Below are positions 47,368 through 61,391 of a stretch of DNA of 64,000 nucleotides, piece by piece; the first letter of the stretch is position 1; each line of letters starts with the position of its first letter. The stretch is from Cladorhizidae sp. MBARI D1340-BT2. Lineage: Eukaryota > Porifera > Demospongiae > Poecilosclerida > Cladorhizidae. The stretch covers positions 24,377,059 through 24,441,058 of the forward strand of contig JAQNBH010000002.1 in the NCBI GenBank assembly GCA_028752905.1, in the 5' to 3' direction. The notes under the pieces were generated by a model, which made no database searches, was not told the DNA's origin, and was given only the letters and a program-made list of their open reading frames with translations. A program made the position numbers and the translations under genes.

Positions 47368-48172
47368 AACATGTTTAGCATCAAGTAAGAGTACAATTCA
47401 TAACTGCCCTAATTAACAAGACCAAAGTCCCAGATTTTGTCAACTGATAGAGAAGGCCCTTATCTGCAACATGTGAACAGATTATCAATAAATGTAGTGG
47501 TTTTTCACTGGCAGGCCACCGCTTTGGCAACTGGAAAACGCCAGGAAAAATCACAAACCTTAACACTTCAAATCACCATAACTTGCTAATACTTAGAGTA
47601 CTCAAAATTTTGGCACGTACACAAGACAGATAATTAGAAGGGCTATCCGGTGATATAAAAATTATCTTTTTTGGATAAAGTGTAGAAAAGTTATGAGCTT
47701 CACGGCAAAAAAACCAGATTTTCGGGGGGGAAATGAGAAACATATAGACCAAATTAGGGCAAATATCAAGAACATGTTTAGCATCAAGTAAGAGTACAAT
47801 TCATAACTGCCCTAATTAACAAGACCAAAGTCCCAGATTTTGTCAACTGATAGAGAAGGCCCTTATCTGCAACATGTGAACAGATTATCAATAAATGTAG
47901 TGGTTTTCACTGGCAGGCCACCGCTTTGGCAACTGGAAAACGCCAGGAAAGATCCCAAACCTTACCACTTCAAATCACCATAACTTGCTAATACTTAGAG
48001 TACTTAAAATTTTGGCACGTACAAAAGACAGATAATTAGAAGAGCTATCCGGTGATATAAAAATTATCTTTTTTGGGTAAAGTGTAGAAAAGTTATGAGC
48101 TTCACGGCAAAAAAACAAGATTTTCGGGGGGAAAATGAGAAACATATAGACCAAATTAGGGCAAATATCAAG

Positions 48173-48678
48173 ATAGAGAACACATAATGAAACCTATCAT
48201 TCGAATCATATCAAGTCCATTACAGTAAAGTGTGCAGAATATTATGGATGTTTGATATCAACAGAGAGCACAGAGAGAGACCTATCTTAATAGCTATATA
48301 TCAAGTTTATTCAGTGAAGTGTGGAGAATCTATTTAGCATCAAGAGAGAGCAGAGAGAAACCTATCTTGTGATTCTATCAAGTCCATTACTGTGAAGTAT
48401 GCGGAATATACGGATGTTTGGTATCAAGAGAGAGAACAGAGAGAGGCCTACCTTTAGAGCTATATATCAAGTTTATACAGTGAAGTGTGGAGAATCTATG
48501 AAGCTAACATGTTTAGCTCAAGATAGAGAACACTGAGAGATACCTATCTTGCAAGTCCATTACAGTGAAGTGTGCAGAATATATGGATGTTTGGTATCAA
48601 GAGAGAGCACTTGGAGAGTCCTATCTTAATAGCTGTATAACAAGTCTATTCAGTGAAGTGTGGATAATCTACGAAGCT
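48173..48678 (-). repeat. B block, reverse
   Basis: 506 bp. One A monomer (48679-49080) follows. Confidence 0.92.
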
Positions 48679-49080
48679 AACATGTTTAGCATCAAGTAAG
48701 AGTACAATTCATAACTGCCCTAATTAACAAGACCAAAGTCCCAGATTTTGTCAACTGATAGAGAAGGCCCTTATCTGCAACATGTGAACAGATTATCAAT
48801 AAATGTAGTGGTTTTCACTGGCAGGCCACCGCTTTGGCAACTGGAAAACGCCAGGAAAGATCCCAAACCTTACCACTTCAAATCACCATAACTTGCTAAT
48901 ACTTAGAGTACTTAAAATTTTGGCACGTACAAAAGACAGATAATTAGAAGAGCTATCCGGTGATATAAAAATTATCTTTTTTGGGTAAAGTGTAGAAAAG
49001 TTATGAGCTTCACGGCAAAAAAACAAGATTTTCGGGGGGGAAATGAGAAACATATAGACCAAATTAGGGCAAATATCAAG

Positions 49081-49586
49081 ATAGAGAACACATAATGAAA
49101 CCTATCATTCGAATCATATCAAGTCCATTACAGTAAAGTGTGCAGAATATTATGGATGTTTGATATCAACAGAGAGCACAGAGAGAGACCTATCTTAATA
49201 GCTATATATCAAGTTTATTCAGTGAAGTGTGGAGAATCTATTTAGCATCAAGAGAGAGCAGAGAGAAACCTATCTTGTGATTCTATCAAGTCCATTACTG
49301 TGAAGTATGCGGAATATACGGATGTTTGGTATCAAGAGAGAGAACAGAGAGAGGCCTACCTTTAGAGCTATATATCAAGTTTATACAGTGAAGTGTGGAG
49401 AATCTATGAAGCTAACATGTTTAGCTCAAGATAGAGAACACTGAGAGATACCTATCTTGCAAGTCCATTACAGTGAAGTGTGCAGAATATATGGATGTTT
49501 GGTATCAAGAGAGAGCACTTGGAGAGTCCTATCTTAATAGCTGTATAACAAGTCTATTCAGTGAAGTGTGGATAATCTACGAAGCT
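49081..49586 (-). repeat. B block, reverse
   Basis: 506 bp. Two A monomers (49587-50392) follow, and the 3.93-kb unit begins within them. Confidence 0.92.
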
Positions 49587-50392
49587 AACATGTTTAGCAT
49601 CAAGTAAGAGTACAATTCATAACTGCCCTAATTAACAAGACCAAAGTCCCAGATTTTGTCAACTGATAGAGAAGGCCCTTATCTGCAACATGTGAACAGA
49701 TTATCAATAAATGTAGTGGTTTTTCACTGGCAGGCCACCGCTTTGGCAACTGGAAAACGCCAGGAAAAATCACAAACCTTAACACTTCAAATCACCATAA
49801 CTTGCTAATACTTAGAGTACTCAAAATTTTGGCACGTACAAAAGACAGATAATTAGAAGGGCTATCCGGTGATATAAAAATTATCTTTTTTGGGTAAAGT
49901 GTAGAAAAGTTATGAGCTTCACGGCAAAAAAACAAGATTTTCGGGGGGAAAATGAGAAACATATAGACCAAATTAGGGCAAATATCAAGAACATGTTTAG
50001 CATCAAGTAAGAGTACAATTCATAACTGCCCTAATTAACAAGACCAAAGTCCCAGATTTTGTCAACTGATAGAGAAGGCCCTTATCTGCAACATGTGAAC
50101 AGATTATCAATAAATGTAGTGGTTTTTCACTGGCAGGCCACCGCTTTGGCAACTGGAAAACGCCAGGAAAGATCCCAAACCTTACCACTTCAAATCACCA
50201 TAACTTGCTAATACTTAGAGTACTTAAAATTTTGGCACGTACAAAAGACAGATAATTAGAAGAGCTATCCGGTGATATAAAAATTATCTTTTTTGGGTAA
50301 AGTGTAGAAAAGTTATGAGCTTCACGGCAAAAAAACAAGATTTTCGGGGGGAAAATGAGAAACATATAGACCAAATTAGGGCAAATATCAAG

Positions 50393-50898
50393 ATAGAGAA
50401 CACATAATGAAACCTATCATTCGAATCATATCAAGTCCATTACAGTAAAGTGTGCAGAATATTATGGATGTTTGATATCAACAGAGAGCACAGAGAGAGA
50501 CCTATCTTAATAGCTATATATCAAGTTTATTCAGTGAAGTGTGGAGAATCTATTTAGCATCAAGAGAGAGCAGAGAGAAACCTATCTTGTGATTCTATCA
50601 AGTCCATTACTGTGAAGTATGCGGAATATACGGATGTTTGGTATCAAGAGAGAGAACAGAGAGAGGCCTACCTTTAGAGCTATATATCAAGTTTATACAG
50701 TGAAGTGTGGAGAATCTATGAAGCTAACATGTTTAGCTCAAGATAGAGAACACTGAGAGATACCTATCTTGCAAGTCCATTACAGTGAAGTGTGCAGAAT
50801 ATATGGATGTTTGGTATCAAGAGAGAGCACTTGGAGAGTCCTATCTTAATAGCTGTATAACAAGTCTATTCAGTAAAGTGTGGATAATCTACGAAGCT
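50393..50898 (-). repeat. B block, reverse, GTAAAG variant
   Basis: 506 bp with CAGTAAAGTGTGG at its right end, as in the copy at 54329 (3936 bp away). Two A monomers (50899-51705) follow, including one with an A8 run. Confidence 0.92.
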
Positions 50899-51705
50899 AA
50901 CATGTTTAGCATCAAGTAAGAGTACAATTCATAACTGCCCTAATTAACAAGACCAAAGTCCCAGATTTTGTCAACTGATAGAGAAGGCCCTTATCTGCAA
51001 CATGTGAACAGATTATCAATAAATGTAGTGGTTTTTCACTGGCAGGCCACCGCTTTGGCAACTGGAAAACGCCAGGAAAAATCCCAAACCTTACCACTTC
51101 AAATTACCATAACTTGCTAATACTTAGAGTACTCAAACTTTTGGCACGTATAAAAGACAGATAATTAGAAGGGCTATTTGGTGATATAAAAATTATCTTT
51201 TTTGGGTAAAGTGTAGAAAAGTTATGAGCTTCACGGCAAAAAAAACAAGATTTTCGGGGGGGAAATGAGAAACATATAGACCAAATTAGGGCAAATATCA
51301 AGAACATGTTTAGCATCAAGTAAGAGTACAATTCATAACTGCCCTAATTAACAAGACCAAAGTCCCAGATTTTGTCAACTGATAGAGAAGGCCCTTATCT
51401 GCAACATGTGAACAGATTATCAATAAATGTAGTGGTTTTTCACTGGCAGGCCACCGCTTTGGCAACTGGAAAACGCCAGGAAAAATCCCAAACCTTACCA
51501 CTTCAAATCACCATAACTTGCTAATACTTAGAGTACTCAAAATTTTGGCACGTACAAAAGACAGATAATTAGAAGAGCTATTCGGTGATATAAAAATTAT
51601 CTTTTTGGGGTAAAGTGTAGAAAAGTTATGAGCTTCACAGCAAAAAAACAAGATTTTCGGGGGGAAAATGAGAAACATATAGACCAAATTAGGGCAAATA
51701 TCAAG

Positions 51706-52211
51706 ATAGAGAACACATAATGAAACCTATCATTCGAATCATATCAAGTTCATTACAGTAAAGTTTGCAGAATATTATGGATGTTTGATATCAACAGAGA
51801 GCACAGAGAGAGACCTATCTTAATAGCTATATATCAAGTTTATTCAGTGAAGTGTGGAGAATCTATTTAGCATCAAGAGAGAGCAGAGAGAAACCTATCT
51901 TGTGATTCTATCAAGTCCATTACTGTGAAGTATGCGGAATATACGGATGTTTGGTATCAAGAGAGAGAACAGAGAGAGGCCTACCTTTAGAGCTATATAT
52001 CAAGTCTATTCAGTGAAGTGTGGAGAATCTATGAAGCTAACATGTTTAGCTCAAGATAGAGAACACTGAGAGATACCTATCTTGCAAGTCCATTACAGTG
52101 AAGTGTGCAGAATATATGGATGTTTGGTATCAAGAGAGAGCACTTGGAGAGTCCTATCTTAATAGCTGTATAACAAGTCTATTCAGTGAAGTGTGGATAA
52201 TCTACGAAGCT
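51706..52211 (-). repeat. B block, reverse, TTCATTACAG variant
   Basis: 506 bp with AAGTTCATTACAG, AAAGTTTGCAG and CAAGTCTATTCAG. The same set marks the blocks at 55642, 58667, 59575 and 62600. Two A monomers (52212-53016) follow. Confidence 0.92.
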
Positions 52212-53016
52212 AACATGTTTAGCATCAAGTAAGAGTACAATTCATAACTGCCCTAATTAACAAGACCAAAGTCCCAGATTTTGTCAACTGATAGAGAAGG
52301 CCCTTATCTGCAACATGTGAACAGATTATCAATAAATGTAGTGGTTTTTCACTGGCAGGCCACCGCTTTGGCAACTGGAAAACGCCAGGAAAAATCCCAA
52401 ACCTTACCACTTCAAATCAGCATAACTTGCTAATACTTAGAGTACTCAAACTTTTGGCACGTACAAAAGACAGATAATTAGAAGGGCTATCCGGTGATAT
52501 AAAAATTATCTTTTTTGGATAAAGTGTAGAAAAGTTATGAGCTTCACGGCAAAAAAACAAGATTTTCGGGGGGAAAATGAGAAACATATAGACCAAATTA
52601 GGGCAAATATCAAGAACATGTTTAGCATCAAGTAAGAGTACAATTCATAACTGCCCTAATTAACAAGACCAAAGTCCCAGATTTTGTCAACTGATAGAGA
52701 AGGCCCTTATCTGCAACATGTGAACAGATTATCAATAAATGTAGTGGTTTTCACTGGCAGGCCACCGCTTTGGCAACTGGAAAACGCCAGGAAAGATCCC
52801 AAACCTTACCACTTCAAATCACCATAACTTGCTAATACTTAGAGTACTTAAAATTTTGGCACGTACAAAAGACAGATAATTAGAAGAGCTATCCGGTGAT
52901 ATAAAAATTATCTTTTTTGGGTAAAGTGTAGAAAAGTTATGAGCTTCACGGCAAAAAAACAAGATTTTCGGGGGGAAAATGAGAAACATATAGACCAAAT
53001 TAGGGCAAATATCAAG

Positions 53017-53522
53017 ATAGAGAACACATAATGAAACCTATCATTCGAATCATATCAAGTCCATTACAGTAAAGTGTGCAGAATATTATGGATGTTTGAT
53101 ATCAACAGAGAGCACAGAGAGAGACCTATCTTAATAGCTATATATCCAGTTTATTCAGTGAAGTGTGGAGAATCTATTTAGCATCAAGAGAGAGCAGAGA
53201 GAAACCTATCTTGTGATTCTATCAAGTCCATTACTGTGAAGTATGCGGAATATACGGATGTTTGGTATCAAGAGAGAGAACAGAGAGAGGCCTACCTTTA
53301 GAGCTATATATCAAGTTTATACAGTGAAGTGTGGAGAATCTATGAAGCTAACATGTTTAGCTCAAGATAGAGAACACTGAGAGATACCTATCTTGCAAGT
53401 CCATTACAGTGAAGTGTGCAGAATATATGGATGTTTGGTATCAAGAGAGAGCACTTGGAGAGTCCTATCTTAATAGCTGTATAACAAGTCTATTCAGTGA
53501 AGTGTGGATAATCTACGAAGCT
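53017..53522 (-). repeat. B block, reverse, TATCCAG variant
   Basis: 506 bp with ATATATCCAG for ATATATCAAG, shared with 56953 and 60886. Two A monomers (53523-54328) follow. Confidence 0.92.
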
Positions 53523-54328
53523 AACATGTTTAGCATCAAGTAAGAGTACAATTCATAACTGCCCTAATTAACAAGACCAAAGTCCCAGATTTTGTCAACT
53601 GATAGAGAAGGCCCTTATCTGCAACATGTGAACAGATTATCAATAAATGTAGTGGTTTTTCACTGGCAGGCCACCGCTTTGGCAACTGGAAAACGCCAGG
53701 AAAAATCCCAAACCTTACCACTTCAAATCAGCATAACTTGCTAATACTTAGAGTACTCAAACTTTTGGCACGTACAAAAGACAGATAATTAGAAGGGCTA
53801 TCCGGTGATATAAAAATTATCTTTTTTGGATAAAGTGTAGAAAAGTTATGAGCTTCACGGCAAAAAAACAAGATTTTCGGGGGGAAAATGAGAAACATAT
53901 AGACCAAATTAGGGCAAATATCAAGAACATGTTTAGCATCAAGTAAGAGTACAATTCATAACTGCCCTAATTAACAAGACCAAAGTCCCAGATTTTGTCA
54001 ACTGATAGAGAAGGCCCTTATCTGCAACATGTGAACAGATTATCAATAAATGTAGTGGTTTTTCACTGGCAGGCCACCGCTTTGGCAACTGGAAAACGCC
54101 AGGAAAGATCCCAAACCTTACCACTTCAAATCACCATAACTTGCTAATACTTAGAGTACTTAAAATTTTGGCACGTACAAAAGACAGATAATTAGAAGAG
54201 CTATCCGGTGATATAAAAATTATCTTTTTTGGGTAAAGTGTAGAAAAGTTATGAGCTTCACGGCAAAAAAACAAGATTTTCGGGGGGAAAATGAGAAACA
54301 TATAGACCAAATTAGGGCAAATATCAAG

Positions 54329-54834
54329 ATAGAGAACACATAATGAAACCTATCATTCGAATCATATCAAGTCCATTACAGTAAAGTGTGCAGAATATTA
54401 TGGATGTTTGATATCAACAGAGAGCACAGAGAGAGACCTATCTTAATAGCTATATATCAAGTTTATTCAGTGAAGTGTGGAGAATCTATTTAGCATCAAG
54501 AGAGAGCAGAGAGAAACCTATCTTGTGATTCTATCAAGTCCATTACTGTGAAGTATGCGGAATATACGGATGTTTGGTATCAAGAGAGAGAACAGAGAGA
54601 GGCCTACCTTTAGAGCTATATATCAAGTTTATACAGTGAAGTGTGGAGAATCTATGAAGCTAACATGTTTAGCTCAAGATAGAGAACACTGAGAGATACC
54701 TATCTTGCAAGTCCATTACAGTGAAGTGTGCAGAATATATGGATGTTTGGTATCAAGAGAGAGCACTTGGAGAGTCCTATCTTAATAGCTGTATAACAAG
54801 TCTATTCAGTAAAGTGTGGATAATCTACGAAGCT
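54329..54834 (-). repeat. B block, reverse, GTAAAG variant
   Basis: Second copy of the 50393 type. Two A monomers (54835-55641) follow, again with the A8 run. Confidence 0.92.
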
Positions 54835-55641
54835 AACATGTTTAGCATCAAGTAAGAGTACAATTCATAACTGCCCTAATTAACAAGACCAAAGTCCCAG
54901 ATTTTGTCAACTGATAGAGAAGGCCCTTATCTGCAACATGTGAACAGATTATCAATAAATGTAGTGGTTTTTCACTGGCAGGCCACCGCTTTGGCAACTG
55001 GAAAACGCCAGGAAAAATCCCAAACCTTACCACTTCAAATTACCATAACTTGCTAATACTTAGAGTACTCAAACTTTTGGCACGTATAAAAGACAGATAA
55101 TTAGAAGGGCTATTTGGTGATATAAAAATTATCTTTTTTGGGTAAAGTGTAGAAAAGTTATGAGCTTCACGGCAAAAAAAACAAGATTTTCGGGGGGGAA
55201 ATGAGAAACATATAGACCAAATTAGGGCAAATATCAAGAACATGTTTAGCATCAAGTAAGAGTACAATTCATAACTGCCCTAATTAACAAGACCAAAGTC
55301 CCAGATTTTGTCAACTGATAGAGAAGGCCCTTATCTGCAACATGTGAACAGATTATCAATAAATGTAGTGGTTTTTCACTGGCAGGCCACCGCTTTGGCA
55401 ACTGGAAAACGCCAGGAAAAATCCCAAACCTTACCACTTCAAATCACCATAACTTGCTAATACTTAGAGTACTCAAAATTTTGGCACGTACAAAAGACAG
55501 ATAATTAGAAGAGCTATTCGGTGATATAAAAATTATCTTTTTGGGGTAAAGTGTAGAAAAGTTATGAGCTTCACAGCAAAAAAACAAGATTTTCGGGGGG
55601 AAAATGAGAAACATATAGACCAAATTAGGGCAAATATCAAG

Positions 55642-56147
55642 ATAGAGAACACATAATGAAACCTATCATTCGAATCATATCAAGTTCATTACAGTAAAGT
55701 TTGCAGAATATTATGGATGTTTGATATCAACAGAGAGCACAGAGAGAGACCTATCTTAATAGCTATATATCAAGTTTATTCAGTGAAGTGTGGAGAATCT
55801 ATTTAGCATCAAGAGAGAGCAGAGAGAAACCTATCTTGTGATTCTATCAAGTCCATTACTGTGAAGTATGCGGAATATACGGATGTTTGGTATCAAGAGA
55901 GAGAACAGAGAGAGGCCTACCTTTAGAGCTATATATCAAGTCTATTCAGTGAAGTGTGGAGAATCTATGAAGCTAACATGTTTAGCTCAAGATAGAGAAC
56001 ACTGAGAGATACCTATCTTGCAAGTCCATTACAGTGAAGTGTGCAGAATATATGGATGTTTGGTATCAAGAGAGAGCACTTGGAGAGTCCTATCTTAATA
56101 GCTGTATAACAAGTCTATTCAGTGAAGTGTGGATAATCTACGAAGCT
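55642..56147 (-). repeat. B block, reverse, TTCATTACAG variant
   Basis: Second copy of the 51706 type. Two A monomers (56148-56952) follow, the first with AATCAGCATAAC. Confidence 0.92.
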
Positions 56148-56952
56148 AACATGTTTAGCATCAAGTAAGAGTACAATTCATAACTGCCCTAATTAACAAG
56201 ACCAAAGTCCCAGATTTTGTCAACTGATAGAGAAGGCCCTTATCTGCAACATGTGAACAGATTATCAATAAATGTAGTGGTTTTTCACTGGCAGGCCACC
56301 GCTTTGGCAACTGGAAAACGCCAGGAAAAATCCCAAACCTTACCACTTCAAATCAGCATAACTTGCTAATACTTAGAGTACTCAAACTTTTGGCACGTAC
56401 AAAAGACAGATAATTAGAAGGGCTATCCGGTGATATAAAAATTATCTTTTTTGGATAAAGTGTAGAAAAGTTATGAGCTTCACGGCAAAAAAACAAGATT
56501 TTCGGGGGGAAAATGAGAAACATATAGACCAAATTAGGGCAAATATCAAGAACATGTTTAGCATCAAGTAAGAGTACAATTCATAACTGCCCTAATTAAC
56601 AAGACCAAAGTCCCAGATTTTGTCAACTGATAGAGAAGGCCCTTATCTGCAACATGTGAACAGATTATCAATAAATGTAGTGGTTTTCACTGGCAGGCCA
56701 CCGCTTTGGCAACTGGAAAACGCCAGGAAAGATCCCAAACCTTACCACTTCAAATCACCATAACTTGCTAATACTTAGAGTACTTAAAATTTTGGCACGT
56801 ACAAAAGACAGATAATTAGAAGAGCTATCCGGTGATATAAAAATTATCTTTTTTGGGTAAAGTGTAGAAAAGTTATGAGCTTCACGGCAAAAAAACAAGA
56901 TTTTCGGGGGGAAAATGAGAAACATATAGACCAAATTAGGGCAAATATCAAG

Positions 56953-57458
56953 ATAGAGAACACATAATGAAACCTATCATTCGAATCATATCAAGTCCAT
57001 TACAGTAAAGTGTGCAGAATATTATGGATGTTTGATATCAACAGAGAGCACAGAGAGAGACCTATCTTAATAGCTATATATCCAGTTTATTCAGTGAAGT
57101 GTGGAGAATCTATTTAGCATCAAGAGAGAGCAGAGAGAAACCTATCTTGTGATTCTATCAAGTCCATTACTGTGAAGTATGCGGAATATACGGATGTTTG
57201 GTATCAAGAGAGAGAACAGAGAGAGGCCTACCTTTAGAGCTATATATCAAGTTTATACAGTGAAGTGTGGAGAATCTATGAAGCTAACATGTTTAGCTCA
57301 AGATAGAGAACACTGAGAGATACCTATCTTGCAAGTCCATTACAGTGAAGTGTGCAGAATATATGGATGTTTGGTATCAAGAGAGAGCACTTGGAGAGTC
57401 CTATCTTAATAGCTGTATAACAAGTCTATTCAGTGAAGTGTGGATAATCTACGAAGCT
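56953..57458 (-). repeat. B block, reverse, TATCCAG variant
   Basis: Second copy of the 53017 type. Three A monomers (57459-58666) follow, not two, so this unit differs from its upstream relative. The first has CAACATATGAAC. Confidence 0.92.
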
Positions 57459-58666
57459 AACATGTTTAGCATCAAGTAAGAGTACAATTCATAACTGCCC
57501 TAATTAACAAGACCAAAGTCCCAGATTTTGTCAACTGATAGAGAAGGCCCTTATCTGCAACATATGAACAGATTATCAATAAATGTAGTGGTTTTTCACT
57601 GGCAGGCCACCGCTTTGGCAACTGGAAAACGCCAGGAAAAATCACAAACCTTAACACTTCAAATCACCATAACTTGCTAATACTTAGAGTACTCAAAATT
57701 TTGGCACGTACAAAAGACAGATAATTAGAAGGGCTATCCGGTGATATAAAAATTATCTTTTTTGGGTAAAGTGTAGAAAAGTTATGAGCTTCACGGCAAA
57801 AAAACAAGATTTTCGGGGGGAAAATGAGAAACATATAGACCAAATTAGGGCAAATATCAAGAACATGTTTAGCATCAAGTAAGAGTACAATTCATAACTG
57901 CCCTAATTAACAAGACCAAAGTCCCAGATTTTGTCAACTGATAGAGAAGGCCCTTATCTGCAACATGTGAACAGATTATCAATAAATGTAGTGGTTTTTC
58001 ACTGGCAGGCCACCGCTTTGGCAACTGGAAAACGCCAGGAAAATCACAAACCTTACCACTTCAAATCATCATAACTTCCTAATACTTAGAGTATTCAAAA
58101 CTTTGGCACGTACAAAAGACAGATAATTAGAAGGGCTATCCGGTGATATAAAAATTATCTTTTTGGGGTAAAGTGTAGAATAGTTATGAGCTTCACGGCA
58201 AAAAAACAAGATTTTCGGGGGGGAAATGAGAAACATATAGACCAAATTAGGGCAAATATCAAGAACATGTTTAGCATCAAGTAAGAGTACAATTCATAAC
58301 TGCCCTAATTAACAAGACCAAAGTCCCAGATTTTGTCAACTGATAGAGAAGGCCCTTATCTGCAACATGTGAACAGATTATCAATAAATGTAGTGGTTTT
58401 TCACTGGCAGGCCACCGCTTTGGCAACTGGAAAACGCCAGGAAAAATCCCAAACCTTACCACTTCAAATCACCATAACTTGCTAATACTTAGAGTACTCA
58501 AAATTTTGGCACGTACAAAAGACAGATAATTAGAAGAGCTATTCGGTGATATAAAAATTATCTTTTTTGGGTAAAGTGTAGAAAAGTTATGAGCTTCACG
58601 GCAAAAAAACAAGATTTTCGGGGGGAAAATGAGAAACATATAGACCAAATTAGGGCAAATATCAAG

Positions 58667-59172
58667 ATAGAGAACACATAATGAAACCTATCATTCGAAT
58701 CATATCAAGTTCATTACAGTAAAGTTTGCAGAATATTATGGATGTTTGATATCAACAGAGAGCACAGAGAGAGACCTATCTTAATAGCTATATATCAAGT
58801 TTATTCAGTGAAGTGTGGAGAATCTATTTAGCATCAAGAGAGAGCAGAGAGAAACCTATCTTGTGATTCTATCAAGTCCATTACTGTGAAGTATGCGGAA
58901 TATACGGATGTTTGGTATCAAGAGAGAGAACAGAGAGAGGCCTACCTTTAGAGCTATATATCAAGTCTATTCAGTGAAGTGTGGAGAATCTATGAAGCTA
59001 ACATGTTTAGCTCAAGATAGAGAACACTGAGAGATACCTATCTTGCAAGTCCATTACAGTGAAGTGTGCAGAATATATGGATGTTTGGTATCAAGAGAGA
59101 GCACTTGGAGAGTCCTATCTTAATAGCTGTATAACAAGTCTATTCAGTGAAGTGTGGATAATCTACGAAGCT
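58667..59172 (-). repeat. B block, reverse, TTCATTACAG variant
   Basis: 506 bp. One A monomer (59173-59574) follows. It has a 1-bp deletion (TTTGTCACTGATAG for TTTGTCAACTGATAG). Confidence 0.92.
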
Positions 59173-59574
59173 AACATGTTTAGCATCAAGTAAGAGTACA
59201 ATTCATAACTGCCCTAATTAACAAGACCAAAGTCCCAGATTTTGTCACTGATAGAGAAGGCCCTTATCTGCAACATGTGAACAGATTATCAATAAATGTA
59301 GTGGTTTTTCACTGGCAGGCCACCGCTTTGGCAACTGGAAAACGCCAGGAAAAATCCCAAACCTTACCACTTCAAATCACCATAACTTGCTAATACTTAG
59401 AGTACTCAAAATTTTGGCACGTACAAAAGACAGATAATTAGAAGAGCTATTCGGTGATATAAAAATTATCTTTTTGGGGTAAAGTGTAGAAAAGTTATGA
59501 GCTTCACAGCAAAAAAACAAGATTTTCGGGGGGAAAATGAGAAACATATAGACCAAATTAGGGCAAATATCAAG

Positions 59575-60080
59575 ATAGAGAACACATAATGAAACCTATC
59601 ATTCGAATCATATCAAGTTCATTACAGTAAAGTTTGCAGAATATTATGGATGTTTGATATCAACAGAGAGCACAGAGAGAGACCTATCTTAATAGCTATA
59701 TATCAAGTTTATTCAGTGAAGTGTGGAGAATCTATTTAGCATCAAGAGAGAGCAGAGAGAAACCTATCTTGTGATTCTATCAAGTCCATTACTGTGAAGT
59801 ATGCGGAATATACGGATGTTTGGTATCAAGAGAGAGAACAGAGAGAGGCCTACCTTTAGAGCTATATATCAAGTCTATTCAGTGAAGTGTGGAGAATCTA
59901 TGAAGCTAACATGTTTAGCTCAAGATAGAGAACACTGAGAGATACCTATCTTGCAAGTCCATTACAGTGAAGTGTGCAGAATATATGGATGTTTGGTATC
60001 AAGAGAGAGCACTTGGAGAGTCCTATCTTAATAGCTGTATAACAAGTCTATTCAGTGAAGTGTGGATAATCTACGAAGCT
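59575..60080 (-). repeat. B block, reverse, TTCATTACAG variant
   Basis: Third copy of the 51706 type, 3933 bp after 55642. Two A monomers (60081-60885) follow. Confidence 0.92.
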
Positions 60081-60885
60081 AACATGTTTAGCATCAAGTA
60101 AGAGTACAATTCATAACTGCCCTAATTAACAAGACCAAAGTCCCAGATTTTGTCAACTGATAGAGAAGGCCCTTATCTGCAACATGTGAACAGATTATCA
60201 ATAAATGTAGTGGTTTTTCACTGGCAGGCCACCGCTTTGGCAACTGGAAAACGCCAGGAAAAATCCCAAACCTTACCACTTCAAATCAGCATAACTTGCT
60301 AATACTTAGAGTACTCAAACTTTTGGCACGTACAAAAGACAGATAATTAGAAGGGCTATCCGGTGATATAAAAATTATCTTTTTTGGATAAAGTGTAGAA
60401 AAGTTATGAGCTTCACGGCAAAAAAACAAGATTTTCGGGGGGAAAATGAGAAACATATAGACCAAATTAGGGCAAATATCAAGAACATGTTTAGCATCAA
60501 GTAAGAGTACAATTCATAACTGCCCTAATTAACAAGACCAAAGTCCCAGATTTTGTCAACTGATAGAGAAGGCCCTTATCTGCAACATGTGAACAGATTA
60601 TCAATAAATGTAGTGGTTTTCACTGGCAGGCCACCGCTTTGGCAACTGGAAAACGCCAGGAAAGATCCCAAACCTTACCACTTCAAATCACCATAACTTG
60701 CTAATACTTAGAGTACTTAAAATTTTGGCACGTACAAAAGACAGATAATTAGAAGAGCTATCCGGTGATATAAAAATTATCTTTTTTGGGTAAAGTGTAG
60801 AAAAGTTATGAGCTTCACGGCAAAAAAACAAGATTTTCGGGGGGAAAATGAGAAACATATAGACCAAATTAGGGCAAATATCAAG

Positions 60886-61391
60886 ATAGAGAACACATAA
60901 TGAAACCTATCATTCGAATCATATCAAGTCCATTACAGTAAAGTGTGCAGAATATTATGGATGTTTGATATCAACAGAGAGCACAGAGAGAGACCTATCT
61001 TAATAGCTATATATCCAGTTTATTCAGTGAAGTGTGGAGAATCTATTTAGCATCAAGAGAGAGCAGAGAGAAACCTATCTTGTGATTCTATCAAGTCCAT
61101 TACTGTGAAGTATGCGGAATATACGGATGTTTGGTATCAAGAGAGAGAACAGAGAGAGGCCTACCTTTAGAGCTATATATCAAGTTTATACAGTGAAGTG
61201 TGGAGAATCTATGAAGCTAACATGTTTAGCTCAAGATAGAGAACACTGAGAGATACCTATCTTGCAAGTCCATTACAGTGAAGTGTGCAGAATATATGGA
61301 TGTTTGGTATCAAGAGAGAGCACTTGGAGAGTCCTATCTTAATAGCTGTATAACAAGTCTATTCAGTGAAGTGTGGATAATCTACGAAGCT
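60886..61391 (-). repeat. B block, reverse, TATCCAG variant
   Basis: Third copy of the 53017 type. Three A monomers (61392-62599) follow, including the CAACATATGAAC marker. Confidence 0.92.

Noticed and set aside
51104..51331. 75-codon minus-strand frame (also 55040-55267)
   Set aside because: It exists only because an A7 run became A8 in two duplicated monomers. It is satellite sequence with no coding sign.
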